A model generated the notes under the pieces. It was not told the origin of the DNA, did no database searches, and saw only the letters and a program-made list of their open reading frames with translations. A stretch of DNA of 64,000 nucleotides from Enterobacter sp. CC120223-11 (GTDB taxonomy: Bacteria; Pseudomonadota; Gammaproteobacteria; Enterobacterales; Enterobacteriaceae). The position numbers and the translations under genes were made by a program. Location of the stretch: positions 1-64,000 of the forward strand of contig NZ_OBEF01000023.1 of the NCBI RefSeq assembly GCF_900215375.1, given 5' to 3'. Of this stretch, positions 10,383 through 22,123 are shown piece after piece. How positions within the stretch are numbered: position 1 is the stretch's first letter; every line of letters begins with the position of its first letter.

Positions 10383-11252
10383 TCAGTTAATGATAGTTTT
10401 CAGCGCTTCGCCGATGTCGGCGAGGCTGCGAACGGTTTTCACACCGGCAGCTTCCAGGGCGGCGAATTTCTCATCCGCGGTGCCTTTACCGCCCGCGATG
10501 ATTGCGCCTGCGTGGCCCATACGCTTGCCTTTCGGCGCGGTAACACCTGCGATGTAGCCAACAACTGGCTTCGTCACATGATCCTTGATGTAAGCCGCCG
10601 CTTCTTCTTCAGCGCTACCGCCGATTTCACCGATCATTACGATCGCTTCGGTCTGCGGATCTTCCTGGAACATTTTCAGGATATCGATGAAGTTAGAGCC
10701 CGGGATCGGGTCGCCGCCGATGCCCACGCAGGTGGACTGGCCGAAACCGTAGTCGGTGGTCTGCTTAACCGCTTCGTAAGTCAGGGTACCAGAGCGGGAA
10801 ACGATGCCCACTTTGCCTGGCTTGTGAATGTGGCCTGGCATGATGCCGATTTTGCTGGCACCTGGCGTGATCACACCCGGGCAGTTCGGGCCAATCATAC
10901 GCACGCCTGCTTCATCCAGCTTCACCTTCACGGTCAGCATATCCAGCGTCGGGATACCTTCGGTGATGGTGATGATCAGTTTGATGCCTGCGTCGATGGC
11001 TTCCAGGATGGAGTCTTTGCAGAACGGTGCCGGAACGTAGATAACGGTGGCGGTTGCGCCCGTTGCTTCTACTGCTTCACGCACGGTGTTGAACACCGGC
11101 AGGCCCAGGTGGGTGGTGCCGCCTTTGCCTGGCGTTACGCCGCCAACCATGTTGGTGCCGTAAGCAATCGCTTGTTCAGAGTGGAAAGTCCCCTGGCTAC
11201 CGGTGAAGCCCTGGCAGATAACCTTGGTGTTTTTATCAATTAAAATGGACAT
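10383..11252 (-). CDS. sucD: Succinate-CoA ligase subunit alpha
   Basis: Cytoplasmic TCA-cycle enzyme subunit (289 aa) that, with SucC, converts succinyl-CoA, phosphate and ADP to succinate, CoA and ATP. The N-terminal CoA-binding Rossmann domain shows [14 protein letters not shown]. The catalytic phosphohistidine lies in the GHAGAII segment (about residue 246). It starts on the last base of sucC (TAATG), giving 1:1 coupled synthesis. Confidence 0.98.
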   Translation of the reverse strand: MSILIDKNTKVICQGFTGSQGTFHSEQAIAYGTNMVGGVTPGKGGTTHLGLPVFNTVREAVEATGATATVIYVPAPFCKDSILEAIDAGIKLIITITEGIPTLDMLTVKVKLDEAGVRMIGPNCPGVITPGASKIGIMPGHIHKPGKVGIVSRSGTLTYEAVKQTTDYGFGQSTCVGIGGDPIPGSNFIDILKMFQEDPQTEAIVMIGEIGGSAEEEAAAYIKDHVTKPVVGYIAGVTAPKGKRMGHAGAIIAGGKGTADEKFAALEAAGVKTVRSLADIGEALKTIIN

Positions 11253-12418
11253 TATTTCCCCTCCACTGCGTGAACGACCTGCTGAGCCGCATCGGTCAGA
11301 CTTTTCGCTGCAATAATATTCAGGCCGCTGTCAGCCAGTCTCTTCGCGCCGAGTTCGGCGTTGTTGCCTTCCAGACGCACGACCACTGGCACGTTCACGC
11401 CCACTTCTTCTACTGCGCCGATGATGCCGTCAGCAATCAGGTCACAGCGGACGATGCCGCCGAAGATGTTCACCAGAACAGCTTTTACGTTGTCATCAGA
11501 GAGGATGATTTTGAACGCTTCGGTCACGCGCTCTTTGGTTGCGCCACCGCCCACGTCGAGGAAGTTAGCCGGTTCGCCGCCGTGCAGCTTAACGATGTCC
11601 ATGGTGCCCATTGCCAGGCCCGCACCGTTAACCATGCAGCCGATGTTGCCGTCGAGCGCAACGTAGTTCAGCTCCCACTGTGCAGCCTGCGCTTCACGTG
11701 GATCTTCCTGAGACTGGTCGCGCATTTCACGCAGATCAGGCTGGCGGAACAATGCGTTGCCGTCAGCGCCCAGTTTGCCGTCGAGGCAGATCAGGTCGCC
11801 CTGCTTGGTGATCACCAGCGGGTTGATTTCGATCAGCGCCAGGTCACGCTCAAGGAAGATGTTTGCCAGGCCCATGAAGATCTTGGTGAACTGCTGAACC
11901 AGTTTGCCTTCCAGACCCAGTTTGAACGCCAGCTCGCGACCCTGGTAAGGCATTGGGCCTGCCAGCGGATCGATAGCCACTTTGTGGATCAGGTGCGGGG
12001 TTTCTTCCGCCACTTTTTCGATTTCCACGCCGCCTTCGGTAGACGCCATGAACACCACGCGACGGGAGCTGCGGTCAACTACCGCGCCCAGATAGAGTTC
12101 TTTCGCGATATCGGTCGCTGCTTCAACCAGAATCTGGTTTACAGGCTGGCCGTTCGCATCTGTTTGATAGGTTACCAGGCGTTTACCCAGCCAGTGTTCA
12201 GCGAAAGCGCGAATGTCTTCTTTGCTGTTAACGACTTTTACGCCGCCTGCTTTACCGCGGCCGCCAGCGTGTACCTGGCATTTCACGACCCATGGGCCCG
12301 CGCCGATTTTTGAAGCGGCTTCTTCAGCTTCACGCGGAGTTGAGCAGGCATAGCCTACTGGCGCAGGTAAACCGTAGCGGGCAAACAGCTGTTTGGCCTG
12401 GTATTCATGTAAGTTCAT
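11252..12418 (-). CDS. sucC: Succinate-CoA ligase subunit beta
   Basis: Nucleotide-binding subunit (388 aa) of succinyl-CoA synthetase. An ATP-grasp fold covers about 1-240, with the glycine-rich [12 protein letters not shown] loop (about 51-62), and a C-terminal CoA-ligase domain contains [10 protein letters not shown]. It is separated from sucB by an 83-bp gap with a CCTTCGGG/CCCGAAGG hairpin (12458-12483), possibly a processing or stabilising element. Confidence 0.98.
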   Translation of the reverse strand: MNLHEYQAKQLFARYGLPAPVGYACSTPREAEEAASKIGAGPWVVKCQVHAGGRGKAGGVKVVNSKEDIRAFAEHWLGKRLVTYQTDANGQPVNQILVEAATDIAKELYLGAVVDRSSRRVVFMASTEGGVEIEKVAEETPHLIHKVAIDPLAGPMPYQGRELAFKLGLEGKLVQQFTKIFMGLANIFLERDLALIEINPLVITKQGDLICLDGKLGADGNALFRQPDLREMRDQSQEDPREAQAAQWELNYVALDGNIGCMVNGAGLAMGTMDIVKLHGGEPANFLDVGGGATKERVTEAFKIILSDDNVKAVLVNIFGGIVRCDLIADGIIGAVEEVGVNVPVVVRLEGNNAELGAKRLADSGLNIIAAKSLTDAAQQVVHAVEGK

Positions 12419-12501
12419 GCGTTCTATCCACTTTTAGGGTAATCGTTATCATTTTACCTTCGGGCCGCAACCGACCCGAAGGACTGGTGATTCAGAGGTT
12501 T

Positions 12502-13725
12502 CTACACGTCCAGCAGCAGACGAGTTGGATCTTCCAGCAGCTCTTTAATGGCCACGAGGAAGCCCACGGATTCGCGGCCGTCGATCAGGCGGTGATCGTA
12601 GGAGAGCGCCAGATACATCATCGGCAGGATCTCTACTTTACCGTCTACCGCCATTGGGCGATCTTTGATGGCATGCATGCCAAGGATCGCGCTCTGCGGT
12701 GGGTTGATGATCGGGGTAGACATCAGGGAACCGAACACGCCGCCGTTGGTGATGGTGAAGTTGCCGCCGGTCAGATCTTCTACGGTCAGCTTGCCATCAC
12801 GGCCTTTCACCGCCAGCTCTTTGATGTTCTTCTCGATGTCCGCCATGCCCAAGGTATCCACATCACGCAGAACCGGGGTCACCAGGCCACGTGGAGTAGA
12901 AACGGCCATGCTCACGTCGAAGTAGTTGTGATACACCACGTCGTCGCCGTCGATGGAGGCGTTCACTTCCGGGTAGCGTTTCAGCGCTTCAACAACCGCT
13001 TTCACGTAGAAGGACATGAAGCCCAGACGGATACCGTGACGTTTTTCAAACGCGTCGCCGTACTGCTTACGCAGATCCATGATTGGCTTCATGTTGACTT
13101 CGTTGAACGTGGTCAGCATGGCGGTAGAGTTTTTCGCTTCCAGCAGACGCTCGGCTACGCGCTTGCGCAGACGGGTCATCGGAACGCGTTTTTCAGAGCG
13201 GCCGGCCAGCGGGGCTGGTGCAGCAGCCGGAGCCGCGGCAGGCGCTTTCGCTTCTGCTTTAGCCGGGGCTTTCGCCAGGTGTTTTTCCACGTCTTCACGG
13301 GTCAGACGGCCGCCAACACCGGTACCTTTGATGGCGCTGGCTTCGAGGCTGTGCTCAGCCAGCAGGCGACGGATCGCCGGGCTCAGGGCATCGTTGTTCT
13401 GCTCTTCCAGAGAAGCCTGCTGGCGCTGGGCCGGAGTAGACTCTTTGGTGTCTGCTTTCGCTTCGGTGGCTTTGCCAGCGCTGTTGCCTTCACGCAGGCG
13501 ACCCAGGATCTGACGGGAAGTCACGGTAGTGCCTTCATCTTCCAGTACGGCATCCAGAATGCCGTCCGCCGACGCCGGTACTTCCAGTACCACTTTGTCA
13601 GTTTCGATTTCGACCAGCACTTCATCGCGGACAACCGCGTCGCCTGGCTTCTTGTGCCAAGTGGCAACCGTGGCATCGGCTACGGATTCTGGCAGGTCGG
13701 GAACAAGAATATCTACGCTACTCAT
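12502..13725 (-). CDS. sucB: 2-oxoglutarate dehydrogenase E2 (dihydrolipoyl succinyltransferase)
   Basis: Core-forming E2 subunit (407 aa) of the 2-oxoglutarate dehydrogenase complex; it transfers the succinyl group from lipoamide to CoA. The lipoyl domain at 1-80 has the lipoylated Lys in [11 protein letters not shown]. An Ala/Pro/Lys linker leads to the peripheral subunit-binding domain (about 112-150, [11 protein letters not shown]). The catalytic domain ends with the [11 protein letters not shown] motif (catalytic His about 378). It follows sucA by 14 bp. Confidence 0.98.
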   Translation of the reverse strand: MSSVDILVPDLPESVADATVATWHKKPGDAVVRDEVLVEIETDKVVLEVPASADGILDAVLEDEGTTVTSRQILGRLREGNSAGKATEAKADTKESTPAQRQQASLEEQNNDALSPAIRRLLAEHSLEASAIKGTGVGGRLTREDVEKHLAKAPAKAEAKAPAAAPAAAPAPLAGRSEKRVPMTRLRKRVAERLLEAKNSTAMLTTFNEVNMKPIMDLRKQYGDAFEKRHGIRLGFMSFYVKAVVEALKRYPEVNASIDGDDVVYHNYFDVSMAVSTPRGLVTPVLRDVDTLGMADIEKNIKELAVKGRDGKLTVEDLTGGNFTITNGGVFGSLMSTPIINPPQSAILGMHAIKDRPMAVDGKVEILPMMYLALSYDHRLIDGRESVGFLVAIKELLEDPTRLLLDV

Positions 13726-13739
13726 TTTGTATCCTTTAA

Positions 13740-16547
13740 TTAATCGACGTTCAGCGCGTCATTGACCAGATCTTGCTGCTGCTTCTGGTGAACGGACATA
13801 TACCCTACTGCCGGAGAGGCAGAGGCCGGGCGACCTGCGTAACGCAGGGCAGACCCAAATGGAATCACTTCACGTAAGTGATGCTGGCTGCAGTACCAGG
13901 CGCCCTGGTTGAGCGGCTCTTCCTGACACCAGACAAAGTCATGTACGTGAGCATAAGGTTTCAGCGCGTCCTGCATCGCCTGATGCGGGAACGGATAAAG
14001 CTGTTCGATACGCACGATGGCGACATCTTTCTGATCGTTTTTGCGACGCTGTTCGAGCAGATCGTAGTAGACCTTACCGGAACACATGACGACGCGTTTA
14101 ACGGCTTTCGGATCCAGCTCGTCAATCTCACCGATCGCAGGCTGGAAGGTGCCGTTTGCCAGTTCGTCGAGGCTTGAAACCGCCAGCGGGTGACGCAGCA
14201 GGGATTTCGGTGACATGACCACCAGCGGACGACGCATCCCGCGCAGCGCCTGGCGACGCAGCATGTGATAAACCTGAGCCGGGGTAGAAGGCACGCAAAC
14301 CTGCATGTTCTGCTCAGCGCAGAGTTGCAGATAACGTTCCAGACGCGCGGAGGAGTGCTCCGGGCCCTGCCCTTCGTAGCCGTGCGGCAGCAGCATGGTC
14401 AGGCCACACATCCGGCCCCATTTCTGCTCACCGGAGCTGATGAACTGGTCGATAACCACCTGAGCACCGTTGGCGAAGTCGCCGAACTGCGCTTCCCAGA
14501 TGGTCAAAATGCGTGGCTCTGCGGTGGCGTAGCCGTATTCGAACGCCAGAACGGCCTCTTCGGAGAGCACGGAGTCCCAGACGCGGAACTGGCCCTGGCC
14601 GTTGTGCACGTTTTCCAGCGGAGTATAAGTAGAACCGTTGGTCTGGTTATGGATAACCGCATGGCGGTGGAAGAAGGTGCCGCGACCGGCATCTTCACCG
14701 GACAGACGGACAGGAATGCCTTCATCAACCAGCGTTGCGTAGGCCAGCGTTTCCGCGCCGCCCCAGTCGAACAGCTTCTCGCCTGCGGCCATGGCCTGAC
14801 GGTCACCGTAGATTTTCGCTACGCGGGACTGCATTTCAACGGCTTCCGGCACGGTGCTGATGCGCTTCGCCAGCTCCTGCAGACGCTTCACTTCTACCTT
14901 GTTCGGGTAGCTCTCATCCCACTCGTGGTTGAGGTACGGCGACCAGGTGAAGGAGTGCATGTTCATCGGACGCCACTCTTTCACCACGCATTCGCCGGCA
15001 TCCAGCGCGTCGCGGTAAAGATTGACCATCTCGGTGGCATCTTCCAGCGTCGCCACTTTGTCGCCTTCAAGCTTGTCGGCGTACAGTTTGCGCGGGGTCG
15101 GATGCTTTTTGATTTTCTGGTACATCAGCGGCTGGGTTGCGCTTGGCTCGTCGGCTTCGTTATGGCCGTGACGACGGTAGCAAACCAGGTCGATGAACAC
15201 ATCACGTTTGAAGGTGTTACGGAAGTCCAGCGCCAGGCGAGTCACAAAGGCTACCGCTTCCGGGTCATCCGCGTTCACGTGGAAGATTGGCGCCATCACC
15301 ATCTTACCGATGTCGGTGCAGTACGGTGTGGAACGCGCATCGAGCGGGTTGGAAGTAGTGAAGCCAACCTGGTTGTTGATAACGATGCGAACGGTACCGC
15401 CCACTTCGTAACCACGCGCTTTGGACATGTTCAGGGTTTCCTGAACCACGCCCTGGCCTGCAACGGCGGCGTCGCCGTGAATGGTGATTGGCAGCACTTT
15501 ATTGCTGCTTGGCTCTTCCAGACGGTCCAGACGGGCACGCACGGAGCCGATAACTACCGGGCTCACAATCTCAAGGTGAGACGGGTTGAACGCCAGCGCC
15601 AGGTGCACCAGGCCGCCTTCGGTTTCCATATCAGACGAGAAGCCCATGTGGTACTTCACGTCGCCGGTGCCGAGGTGTTCTTTGTGTTTGCCCGCAAATT
15701 CGTCGAACAGGTCCTGTGGCTTTTTGCCCAGTACGTTGATCAGCACGTTCAGACGACCACGGTGCGCCATGCCCAGCACCACTTCGCGAGTGCCGCTCTT
15801 ACCCGCATGGCGGATAAGCTCTTTCAGCATTGGCACCAGCGCATCGCCGCCTTCCAGCGAGAAGCGTTTTGCGCCAGGGAATTTCGCGCCCAGATAACGC
15901 TCCAGGCCTTCCGCTGCGGTCAGCTCGGTCAGGAAGCGTTTTTTCTCGTCCGCAGTGAAGCTCGCGTGGCCCACCACCGATTCGATACGCTGCTGGATCC
16001 AGCGCTTCTCTTCCGTGGAGGTAATGTGCATGTATTCCGCACCGATAGAGCCGCCGTAGGTTTGCTTCAGCGCGGCAATCAGGTCGGCCAGCTTCATGGT
16101 CTCTTTGCCGATGGCAAAAGAACCCACGTTGAAACTGTCCTGAAGATCGGCTTCAGTCAGATCGTGGAACGCAGGCTCCAGATCGGCCACCGGATCTTGC
16201 TTCCACAGGCCAAGCGGATCAAGGTTCGCGGCCTGATGGCCACGGAAACGCCAGGCGTTGATCAGCTGCAGGACTTTAACCTGCTTCGCGTTGGTATCAG
16301 GATCGGAGATCGCGGAAGAGTAACGCGAGGCATCTTTCGCCAGACGGCGGAAATAATCACGCGTTGTGGAATGAAATTGATCGGGTTTGACTCCGGTGCC
16401 AGGCAGCTGCTGGAACATGGAACGCCAGTTAGCGTCGACAGAGTCAGGATCGGTTAAGAAGTCTTCATAGAGCTGTTCAATCCAGCTCTGGTTGGAACCA
16501 GAGAGGAAAGAAGAGTCCAGCCAGGCTTTCATTGCGCCGTTCTGCAT
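13740..16547 (-). CDS. sucA: 2-oxoglutarate dehydrogenase E1
   Basis: Thiamine-diphosphate enzyme (935 aa, about two longer than the E. coli protein) that decarboxylates 2-oxoglutarate and succinylates the E2 lipoamide. It shows HRGRLNVL near residue 260, the ThDP/Mg-binding region around [15 protein letters not shown], and [13 protein letters not shown]. It forms sucABCD with sucB and is part of the larger sdh transcript. The antisense strand carries a 730-codon open frame that is only a codon-bias shadow. Confidence 0.98.
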   Translation of the reverse strand: MQNGAMKAWLDSSFLSGSNQSWIEQLYEDFLTDPDSVDANWRSMFQQLPGTGVKPDQFHSTTRDYFRRLAKDASRYSSAISDPDTNAKQVKVLQLINAWRFRGHQAANLDPLGLWKQDPVADLEPAFHDLTEADLQDSFNVGSFAIGKETMKLADLIAALKQTYGGSIGAEYMHITSTEEKRWIQQRIESVVGHASFTADEKKRFLTELTAAEGLERYLGAKFPGAKRFSLEGGDALVPMLKELIRHAGKSGTREVVLGMAHRGRLNVLINVLGKKPQDLFDEFAGKHKEHLGTGDVKYHMGFSSDMETEGGLVHLALAFNPSHLEIVSPVVIGSVRARLDRLEEPSSNKVLPITIHGDAAVAGQGVVQETLNMSKARGYEVGGTVRIVINNQVGFTTSNPLDARSTPYCTDIGKMVMAPIFHVNADDPEAVAFVTRLALDFRNTFKRDVFIDLVCYRRHGHNEADEPSATQPLMYQKIKKHPTPRKLYADKLEGDKVATLEDATEMVNLYRDALDAGECVVKEWRPMNMHSFTWSPYLNHEWDESYPNKVEVKRLQELAKRISTVPEAVEMQSRVAKIYGDRQAMAAGEKLFDWGGAETLAYATLVDEGIPVRLSGEDAGRGTFFHRHAVIHNQTNGSTYTPLENVHNGQGQFRVWDSVLSEEAVLAFEYGYATAEPRILTIWEAQFGDFANGAQVVIDQFISSGEQKWGRMCGLTMLLPHGYEGQGPEHSSARLERYLQLCAEQNMQVCVPSTPAQVYHMLRRQALRGMRRPLVVMSPKSLLRHPLAVSSLDELANGTFQPAIGEIDELDPKAVKRVVMCSGKVYYDLLEQRRKNDQKDVAIVRIEQLYPFPHQAMQDALKPYAHVHDFVWCQEEPLNQGAWYCSQHHLREVIPFGSALRYAGRPASASPAVGYMSVHQKQQQDLVNDALNVD

Positions 16548-16770
16548 CGTGATCCCTTAAGCATTTTTATGCTTACTTTCGCCGTAGAAACTACCACGCA
16601 CACCGGGGTACCTGGTCTGCGTGCCGGGGTTCACTTGCGAGCTCTTCTGTTCAGGCCCGCGAAGGAACCTTTAGAAACTGTCTTAGGGCCGTTGCCCCCT
16701 TCCCTGCTTTCTCACCTGAGAAAGGGAAGTCCATCGGCAGTTTTTAAAGGTTTCCTGCAAATTCCATTTT

Positions 16771-16835
16771 GCCCGGAGGCACTGCGTTTAACGGGCCTAC
16801 TCTTCATAGGCCGTATAAGCGCAGCGCCATCCGGC
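16771..16835. repeat. BIME/REP element between sdhB and sucA
   Basis: Two facing REP-type units: GCCCGGAGGC...ACGGGCCTAC and ATAGGCCGTATAAGC...GCCATCCGGC. REP pairs like this are common enterobacterial intergenic elements that stabilise upstream mRNA or bind DNA gyrase/IHF. Here it sits inside the sdh-suc operon. The rest of the 296-bp gap (16548-16843) shows an imperfect CCCTGCTTTCTCACCTGAGAAAGGG hairpin and no gene. Confidence 0.8.
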
Positions 16836-16843
16836 GTTACTGA

Positions 16844-17560
16844 TTACGCACTGCGCTGCAGCAGCATCGACTTAATGTGGCCGATGGCGCGCGTCGGGTT
16901 CAGCCCTTTCGGACAGACACTGACGCAGTTCATGATGCTGTGACAGCGGAATACGCTGAAAGCGTCACTCAGCCCTTCCAGGCGGTTGTCGGTTTCGGTA
17001 TCACGGCTGTCGATCAGGAAGCGGTACGCCGCTAACAGACCGGCCGGGCCGATGAACTTATCCGGGTTCCACCAGAATGACGGGCAAGAAGTGGAGCAGC
17101 AGGCACAGAGAATACACTCGTACAGGCCGTCCAGTTTTTCACGCTGCTCAGGCGACTGTAAATGCTCGCGAGCGGGTGGATTTTGCCCATTATTCAACAG
17201 GTAAGGCTTAATCTTCTCATATTGGGCATAGAACTGCCCCATGTCCACCACCAAATCGCGCACCACCGGCAAGCCCGGCAGCGGACGAATCACGATTTTC
17301 TGCCCTGCGCGCTGCAAAGCGGAAATCGGGGTGATACAGGCGAGGCCATTCTTACCGTTCATGTTCACGCCGTCTGAGCCACAAACGCCTTCACGGCACG
17401 AGCGACGGAATGACAACGTTGGGTCCTGTTCTTTCAGCTGGATTAAAGCATCCAGCAGCATCATGTCGCGCCCTTCTTCCGCTTCGAGGGTGTAATCCTG
17501 CATGTGCGGAGCGTCGTCGACATCCGGGTTATAACGATAAACTGAAAATTCGAGTTTCAT
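16844..17560 (-). CDS. sdhB: Succinate dehydrogenase iron-sulfur subunit
   Basis: Electron-transfer subunit (238 aa) of complex II. The N-terminal plant-type ferredoxin domain carries the 2Fe-2S ligands in SCREGVCGSDG and GLAC. The C-terminal domain has CILCACCSTSCPS and CVSVCPKGLNPTRAI for the 4Fe-4S and 3Fe-4S clusters. It starts 16 bp after sdhA. It lies at the inner face of the cytoplasmic membrane with SdhA, anchored by SdhCD. Confidence 0.98.
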   Translation of the reverse strand: MKLEFSVYRYNPDVDDAPHMQDYTLEAEEGRDMMLLDALIQLKEQDPTLSFRRSCREGVCGSDGVNMNGKNGLACITPISALQRAGQKIVIRPLPGLPVVRDLVVDMGQFYAQYEKIKPYLLNNGQNPPAREHLQSPEQREKLDGLYECILCACCSTSCPSFWWNPDKFIGPAGLLAAYRFLIDSRDTETDNRLEGLSDAFSVFRCHSIMNCVSVCPKGLNPTRAIGHIKSMLLQRSA

Positions 17561-17576
17561 CTTCCTGTCTCCGCAA

Positions 17577-19343
17577 TTAGTAGGTACGCACTTTCGGCGG
17601 GAATGCCGGACGCAGTTTCGGCTCCATGTTCACCTCACGGCGGGTCATGGATTCCGTCTGCGGCTGGTACAGACTGTGGCAGAGCCAGTTTTCATCATCA
17701 CGATCCGGGAAGTCGAAGCGGCTGTGTGCGCCACGGCTTTCGGTACGGAAGTTGGCCGACACCGCGGTGGCGTAGGCGGTTTCCATCAGGTTATCCAGCT
17801 CCAGGCACTCGATGCGCTGGGTGTTGAACTCGCTGGAGGTATCGTCCAGGCGGGCATTTTTCAGACGCTCGCGGATGGCCTTCAGCTGCTCCAGACCTTT
17901 CGCCATCGCATCGCCTTCGCGGAACACTGAGAAGTTGTGCTGCATACATTCCTGCAGCGCTTTGCGGATTTCGACCGGGTCTTCGCCGTCGCGGTTGCCG
18001 TTCCAGCGGTTGAGACGTTCCAGGGAAGCATTCACTTCTTCTTCGGTGGCATCACGCAGCGTGCCCTGCTCGGCGATGGATTCCTGCAGATGCAGGCCAA
18101 CCGCACGACCAAACACCACCAGGTCCAGCAGCGAGTTGCCGCCCAGACGGTTGGCACCGTGAACGGATACGCAGGCAATTTCACCCACGGCGAACAGGCC
18201 CGGGATCACCACGTCTTCGCCTTGCTCGTTGACGGTCAGCGCCTGGCCGCTCACTTTGGTCGGAATACCGCCCATCATGTAGTGGCAGGTTGGGATGACC
18301 GGGATCGGCTCTTTCACTGGATCGACGTGCGCGAAGGTGCGGGACAGTTCGAGGATACCCGGCAGGCGGGATTCGAGAACGTCTTTACCGAGATGGTCAA
18401 GTTTCAGCTTGGCGTGTGGACCCCACGGGCCATCACAGCCGCGACCTTCACGGATTTCGATCATGATGGAACGTGCCACCACGTCACGACCCGCCAGGTC
18501 TTTTGCATTCGGAGCGTAACGCTCCATGAAGCGCTCGCCGTGTTTGTTCAGCAGGTAACCGCCTTCACCGCGGCAGCCTTCCGTTACCAGAACGCCTGCG
18601 CCCGCGATACCCGTCGGGTGGAACTGCCACATTTCCATGTCCTGCACTGGCACGCCTGCACGGATAGCCATACCAACGCCGTCACCGGTGTTGATGTGCG
18701 CGTTAGTGGTGGACTGGTAAATACGGCCCGCACCGCCGGTCGCCAGCACGGTGGCGTTGGCTTTGAAGTAAACCACTTCGCCGGTTTCGATGCACAGGGC
18801 GGTACAACCCACCACTGCGCCATCGGCATTTTTCACCAGGTCCAGCGCGTACCACTCGGAGAAGATGGTGGTGTGGTTTTTCAGGTTCTGCTGATAAAGC
18901 GTGTGCAGCAGGGCGTGACCGGTACGGTCCGCTGCCGCTGCGGTACGTGCCGCTTGCTCGCCGCCGAAATTCTTCGACTGACCGCCAAACGGACGTTGAT
19001 AGATGGTGCCATCTTCCAGACGGGAGAACGGCAGGCCCATATGATCCAGCTCCAGAATCGCTTCCGGGCCGGTCTTACACATATATTCGATAGCGTCCTG
19101 GTCACCGATGTAGTCTGACCCCTTCACGGTGTCATACATGTGCCATTCCCAGTTATCTTCATGGGTATTACCGAGCGCCACGGTGATGCCACCCTGCGCA
19201 GATACGGTATGAGAACGGGTCGGGAACACTTTGGAGAGCAGCGCACAGGTCTGGCCGCTCTGGGAAATTTGCAGCGCGGCACGCATACCTGCGCCACCTG
19301 CGCCTATAACAACAGCATCAAATTCTCTGACTGGCAGTTTCAT
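17577..19343 (-). CDS. sdhA: Succinate dehydrogenase flavoprotein subunit
   Basis: Catalytic subunit (588 aa) oxidising succinate to fumarate with covalent FAD. The FAD-binding [11 protein letters not shown] motif is near residue 14. The flavinylated His is in the [12 protein letters not shown] segment (about 45), and the active-site region [11 protein letters not shown] is present. The chosen start overlaps the sdhD stop (TGATG) and gives the usual length; an in-frame upstream start would add four residues. Confidence 0.98.
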   Translation of the reverse strand: MKLPVREFDAVVIGAGGAGMRAALQISQSGQTCALLSKVFPTRSHTVSAQGGITVALGNTHEDNWEWHMYDTVKGSDYIGDQDAIEYMCKTGPEAILELDHMGLPFSRLEDGTIYQRPFGGQSKNFGGEQAARTAAAADRTGHALLHTLYQQNLKNHTTIFSEWYALDLVKNADGAVVGCTALCIETGEVVYFKANATVLATGGAGRIYQSTTNAHINTGDGVGMAIRAGVPVQDMEMWQFHPTGIAGAGVLVTEGCRGEGGYLLNKHGERFMERYAPNAKDLAGRDVVARSIMIEIREGRGCDGPWGPHAKLKLDHLGKDVLESRLPGILELSRTFAHVDPVKEPIPVIPTCHYMMGGIPTKVSGQALTVNEQGEDVVIPGLFAVGEIACVSVHGANRLGGNSLLDLVVFGRAVGLHLQESIAEQGTLRDATEEEVNASLERLNRWNGNRDGEDPVEIRKALQECMQHNFSVFREGDAMAKGLEQLKAIRERLKNARLDDTSSEFNTQRIECLELDNLMETAYATAVSANFRTESRGAHSRFDFPDRDDENWLCHSLYQPQTESMTRREVNMEPKLRPAFPPKVRTY

Positions 19344-19690
19344 CACACACCCCACACCACAACAAATCCATAAATGACGTAAACCACCAGCGCCACGACA
19401 ATAGCGAGCTGCAACGGCAGACGAACTGCCAGCGGTTTAACGTAGTCGGTCAACACCTGCCACATGCCGATCCAGGCATGAATCAAGATGGAGAATAAAG
19501 CCAGCAGGGTGAAGACTTTGGTGAAAGCGGAAGAGAAGAAACCCGTCCAGACTTCCCAGGTGAGCGAGCCATGGGTCGCGAAGAAACCTACCATGTAGAT
19601 AATGTACAGGGTGAGGACAATCGCGGTGGCACGTACGAGGATGAAGTCATGTACGCCGTTACGTCCTAGTGCTGAGGCGTTGCTTACCAT
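19343..19690 (-). CDS. sdhD: Succinate dehydrogenase membrane anchor SdhD
   Basis: Membrane subunit (115 aa) of complex II with three TM helices; together with SdhC it binds haem b and ubiquinone. The haem-ligand and quinone-site region is [16 protein letters not shown] (about 71-86). It overlaps sdhC by seven bases and ends on the first base of sdhA. Confidence 0.97.
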   Translation of the reverse strand: MVSNASALGRNGVHDFILVRATAIVLTLYIIYMVGFFATHGSLTWEVWTGFFSSAFTKVFTLLALFSILIHAWIGMWQVLTDYVKPLAVRLPLQLAIVVALVVYVIYGFVVVWGV

Positions 19691-20073
19691 ACGAGGACTC
19701 CTGCGAGAAGTGAAAGCACGACAGTAATAACAAATGAAACGTTGGCAGATTTTTTACCTGCTTCGAATGTCTCTTCCAGATAGCCAAAGTCCATCATCAG
19801 ATGGCGAATGCCGAGCACGGCGTGATATGCCAGCGCCGTCAGGATGCCCCACATGATGAATTTGACGAAGAAGCCGCCCATGATGGCGCTCGCCGTCTGG
19901 AAGCCTTCAGGAGAGGAGAGACTGGTGCCCAGTAACCACAACAGAATGCCAACCGCCACAAAAGTGATCACGCCAGAAACGCGGTGGAGGATGGACGCTA
20001 TCGCCGTTATGGGGAACCGGATCGTTTTCAGATCCAGATTGACAGGTCTTTGTTTTTTCTGATTTTTTATCAT
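19684..20073 (-). CDS. sdhC: Succinate dehydrogenase cytochrome b556 subunit
   Basis: Membrane anchor (129 aa) with three TM helices. The haem-ligand His is in [16 protein letters not shown] (about 84-91) and the quinone-site Ser in SILHRVSG (about 27-34). The start at [13 protein letters not shown] is chosen to match the family; the frame opens five codons earlier. First gene of sdhCDAB-sucABCD. In E. coli its leader is a target of the sRNAs RyhB, Spot 42 and RybB; the leader here is about 165 nt. Confidence 0.96.
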   Translation of the reverse strand: MIKNQKKQRPVNLDLKTIRFPITAIASILHRVSGVITFVAVGILLWLLGTSLSSPEGFQTASAIMGGFFVKFIMWGILTALAYHAVLGIRHLMMDFGYLEETFEAGKKSANVSFVITVVLSLLAGVLVW

Positions 20074-20245
20074 GAATAACGCCCACATGCTGTTCTTATT
20101 GTTTCCTTCCTCCGGTCTGCGTGCGGGTCAGACAGCGTCCTTTCTATAACTGCGCGTCATGTAAAAACTCCATTTCAAGAGCTAAAACGACACATTTCAA
20201 CGCTGGGTGGCTCGGGATTGCAGGGGTTTCCGGAGACCTGGCGGC

Positions 20246-20274
20246 AGTATAGGCCGTTCACAAAATCATTACAA
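20246..20274 (-). promoter_or_regulatory. sdhC promoter
   Basis: Minus strand: -35 TTGTAA, 17-bp spacer, -10 TATACT. It is nearly the same as the known E. coli sdhC promoter. A long 5' leader follows. Confidence 0.8.
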
Positions 20275-20311
20275 TTAACCTACATATAGTTTGTCGGGTT
20301 TTATGCGGAAC

Positions 20312-20327
20312 AGTGATCGGGGTCACG
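20312..20327. promoter_or_regulatory. CRP-like site between sdhC and gltA
   Basis: AGTGA-TCGGGG-TCACG fits the GTGA-N6-TCAC core of a CRP site. It lies about 40 bp upstream of the sdhC -35 and so could activate sdhC, in line with catabolite control of this operon in E. coli. Confidence 0.6.
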
Positions 20328-20384
20328 ATAACAACATTATTTTAATTTTTACTCACCTGATTTGACAAATATTAAACATTATTG

Positions 20385-20414
20385 TTACAACCATCACCTG
20401 AAAAGGCATATAAT
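20385..20414 (+). promoter_or_regulatory. gltA promoter
   Basis: Plus strand: -35 TTACAA, 18-bp spacer, -10 TATAAT. It gives a 5' leader of about 300 nt before gltA. The leader (20415-20723) holds no gene that can be supported. Confidence 0.6.
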
Positions 20415-20723
20415 GCGTAAAAGTTATGGGGTCATGCTTTCACCTGAGAATAAGTTATGTAACAGTGAGAAAGTATTGACCGATGTAATCTGACAGTGAA
20501 TAGTGATAGACAGGTTTGAATAATCGGACTGCTAAGACCCTGATTTGCTGTAGTTTCATAGTGCGATGAACGTATGCCCCCCGGCGCCCTTTGCTCTGTA
20601 CCCTGGTTTACCCTCGTGAGCTCGGCGGTGAGCCAAATAACAAACTGGTAACGTCTACCCGCACCCTGAAAGCGAATCCGGCATCCCGCAGTCTTATGTA
20701 ATAAGGCGCTAAGGAGACCGTAA

Positions 20724-22010
20724 ATGGCTGATACAAAGGCAAAGCTCACTCTCAACGGTGACACCGCTATTGAACTGGACGTGCTAAAAGGTACGCTCGG
20801 CGAAGACGTGATTGATATTCGTAGTCTGGGTTCGAAAGGCGTATTTACATTTGACCCAGGTTTTACCTCCACCGCTTCCTGCGAATCCAAAATTACCTTT
20901 ATCGATGGTGATGAAGGTGTTCTGCTGCACCGTGGCTTCCCTATCGATCAGTTAGCCACCCAGTCTAACTATCTCGAAGTGTGCTACATCCTGCTGAACG
21001 GTGAGAAACCGACCCAGGCGCAATACGACGAATTCAAAACCATCGTCACTCGTCACACCATGATCCACGAGCAAATCACCCGCCTGTTCCACGGCTTCCG
21101 TCGTGACTCTCACCCGATGGCGGTGATGTGCGGCGTGACCGGTGCGCTGGCAGCGTTCTATCACGACGCGATGGACGTGAATAACCCACGTCACCGTGAA
21201 ATTGCCGCGTTCCGCCTGCTGTCCAAAATGCCAACCATGGCGGCGATGTGCTACAAATACTCCATTGGTCAGCCGTTCGTTTATCCGCGCAACGACCTCT
21301 CCTATGCGGGCAACTTCCTCAACATGATGTTCTCCACCCCTTGTGAAGAATACGTGGTGAACCCGGTGCTGGAACGTGCCATGGACCGCATTCTTATCCT
21401 GCACGCGGATCACGAGCAGAACGCATCGACGTCTACCGTCCGTACCGCAGGTTCTTCAGGCGCGAACCCGTTTGCCTGTATCGCTGCCGGTATCGCGTCC
21501 CTGTGGGGACCGGCGCACGGTGGTGCTAACGAAGCCGCACTGAAGATGCTGGAAGAGATCAGCACCGTGGAGCACATTCCTGAATTCGTGCGCCGCGCGA
21601 AAGACAAAAACGATTCGTTCCGTCTGATGGGCTTCGGCCACCGCGTGTACAAAAACTACGACCCGCGTGCCACCGTGATGCGTGAAACCTGCCATGAAGT
21701 GCTGAAAGAGCTGGGCACCAAAGACGACCTGCTGCAGGTTGCCATGGAGCTGGAGCACATCGCGCTGAACGACCCGTACTTCATCGAGAAGAAACTCTAC
21801 CCGAACGTGGACTTCTACTCAGGCATCATCCTGAAAGCAATGGGCATTCCGTCTTCCATGTTCACCGTGATCTTCGCGATGGCGCGTACCGTCGGCTGGA
21901 TTGCCCACTGGAACGAAATGCACACTGAAGGCATGAAAATCGCCCGTCCACGCCAGCTGTACACCGGCTACGACAAACGCGAATTCAGTTCAGACCTGAA
22001 GAAGCACTAA
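20724..22010 (+). CDS. gltA: Citrate synthase (type II, NADH-sensitive)
   Basis: Cytoplasmic enzyme (428 aa) that condenses acetyl-CoA and oxaloacetate to citrate, the entry step of the TCA cycle. Catalytic residues are seen in [10 protein letters not shown] (His about 265), [13 protein letters not shown] (His about 306) and NVDFYSG (Asp about 363). The length is that of the hexameric, NADH-inhibited Gram-negative type. Divergent from sdhCDAB, sharing the 650-bp control region. AAGGAG lies nine bases before the ATG. Confidence 0.98.
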   Translation: MADTKAKLTLNGDTAIELDVLKGTLGEDVIDIRSLGSKGVFTFDPGFTSTASCESKITFIDGDEGVLLHRGFPIDQLATQSNYLEVCYILLNGEKPTQAQYDEFKTIVTRHTMIHEQITRLFHGFRRDSHPMAVMCGVTGALAAFYHDAMDVNNPRHREIAAFRLLSKMPTMAAMCYKYSIGQPFVYPRNDLSYAGNFLNMMFSTPCEEYVVNPVLERAMDRILILHADHEQNASTSTVRTAGSSGANPFACIAAGIASLWGPAHGGANEAALKMLEEISTVEHIPEFVRRAKDKNDSFRLMGFGHRVYKNYDPRATVMRETCHEVLKELGTKDDLLQVAMELEHIALNDPYFIEKKLYPNVDFYSGIILKAMGIPSSMFTVIFAMARTVGWIAHWNEMHTEGMKIARPRQLYTGYDKREFSSDLKKH

Positions 22011-22031
22011 GTTTGCATTTAGCGAAATAAC

Positions 22032-22120
22032 TGCCCGGCGGCGCAAGGCTTGCCGGGCCTACAGATTTACTGGAATCTGATTATTTTGTAGGCCGGGTAA
22101 GGCGTAGCTGCCACCCGGCA
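22032..22120. repeat. BIME (paired REP elements) between gltA and nei
   Basis: Two inverted REP units, TGCCCGGCGGCGCAAGGCTTGCC... and ...GTAGGCCGGGTAAGGCGTAGC...CCCGGCA, joined by a short AT-rich spacer. It sits between the convergent 3' ends of gltA and nei. Confidence 0.88.
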
Positions 22121-22123
22121 TTT

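Noticed and set aside
12292-13743. 483-codon plus-strand frame opposite sucB, and 393-codon frame at 17937-19118 opposite sdhA
   Set aside because: Antisense to conserved enzymes, no motif, no ribosome-binding site or operon context.
14265-16457. 730-codon open frame on the plus strand opposite sucA
   Set aside because: It is fully antisense to a clear SucA, has low-complexity composition rich in His/Arg/Val and no recognisable domain; a shadow of biased codon use.
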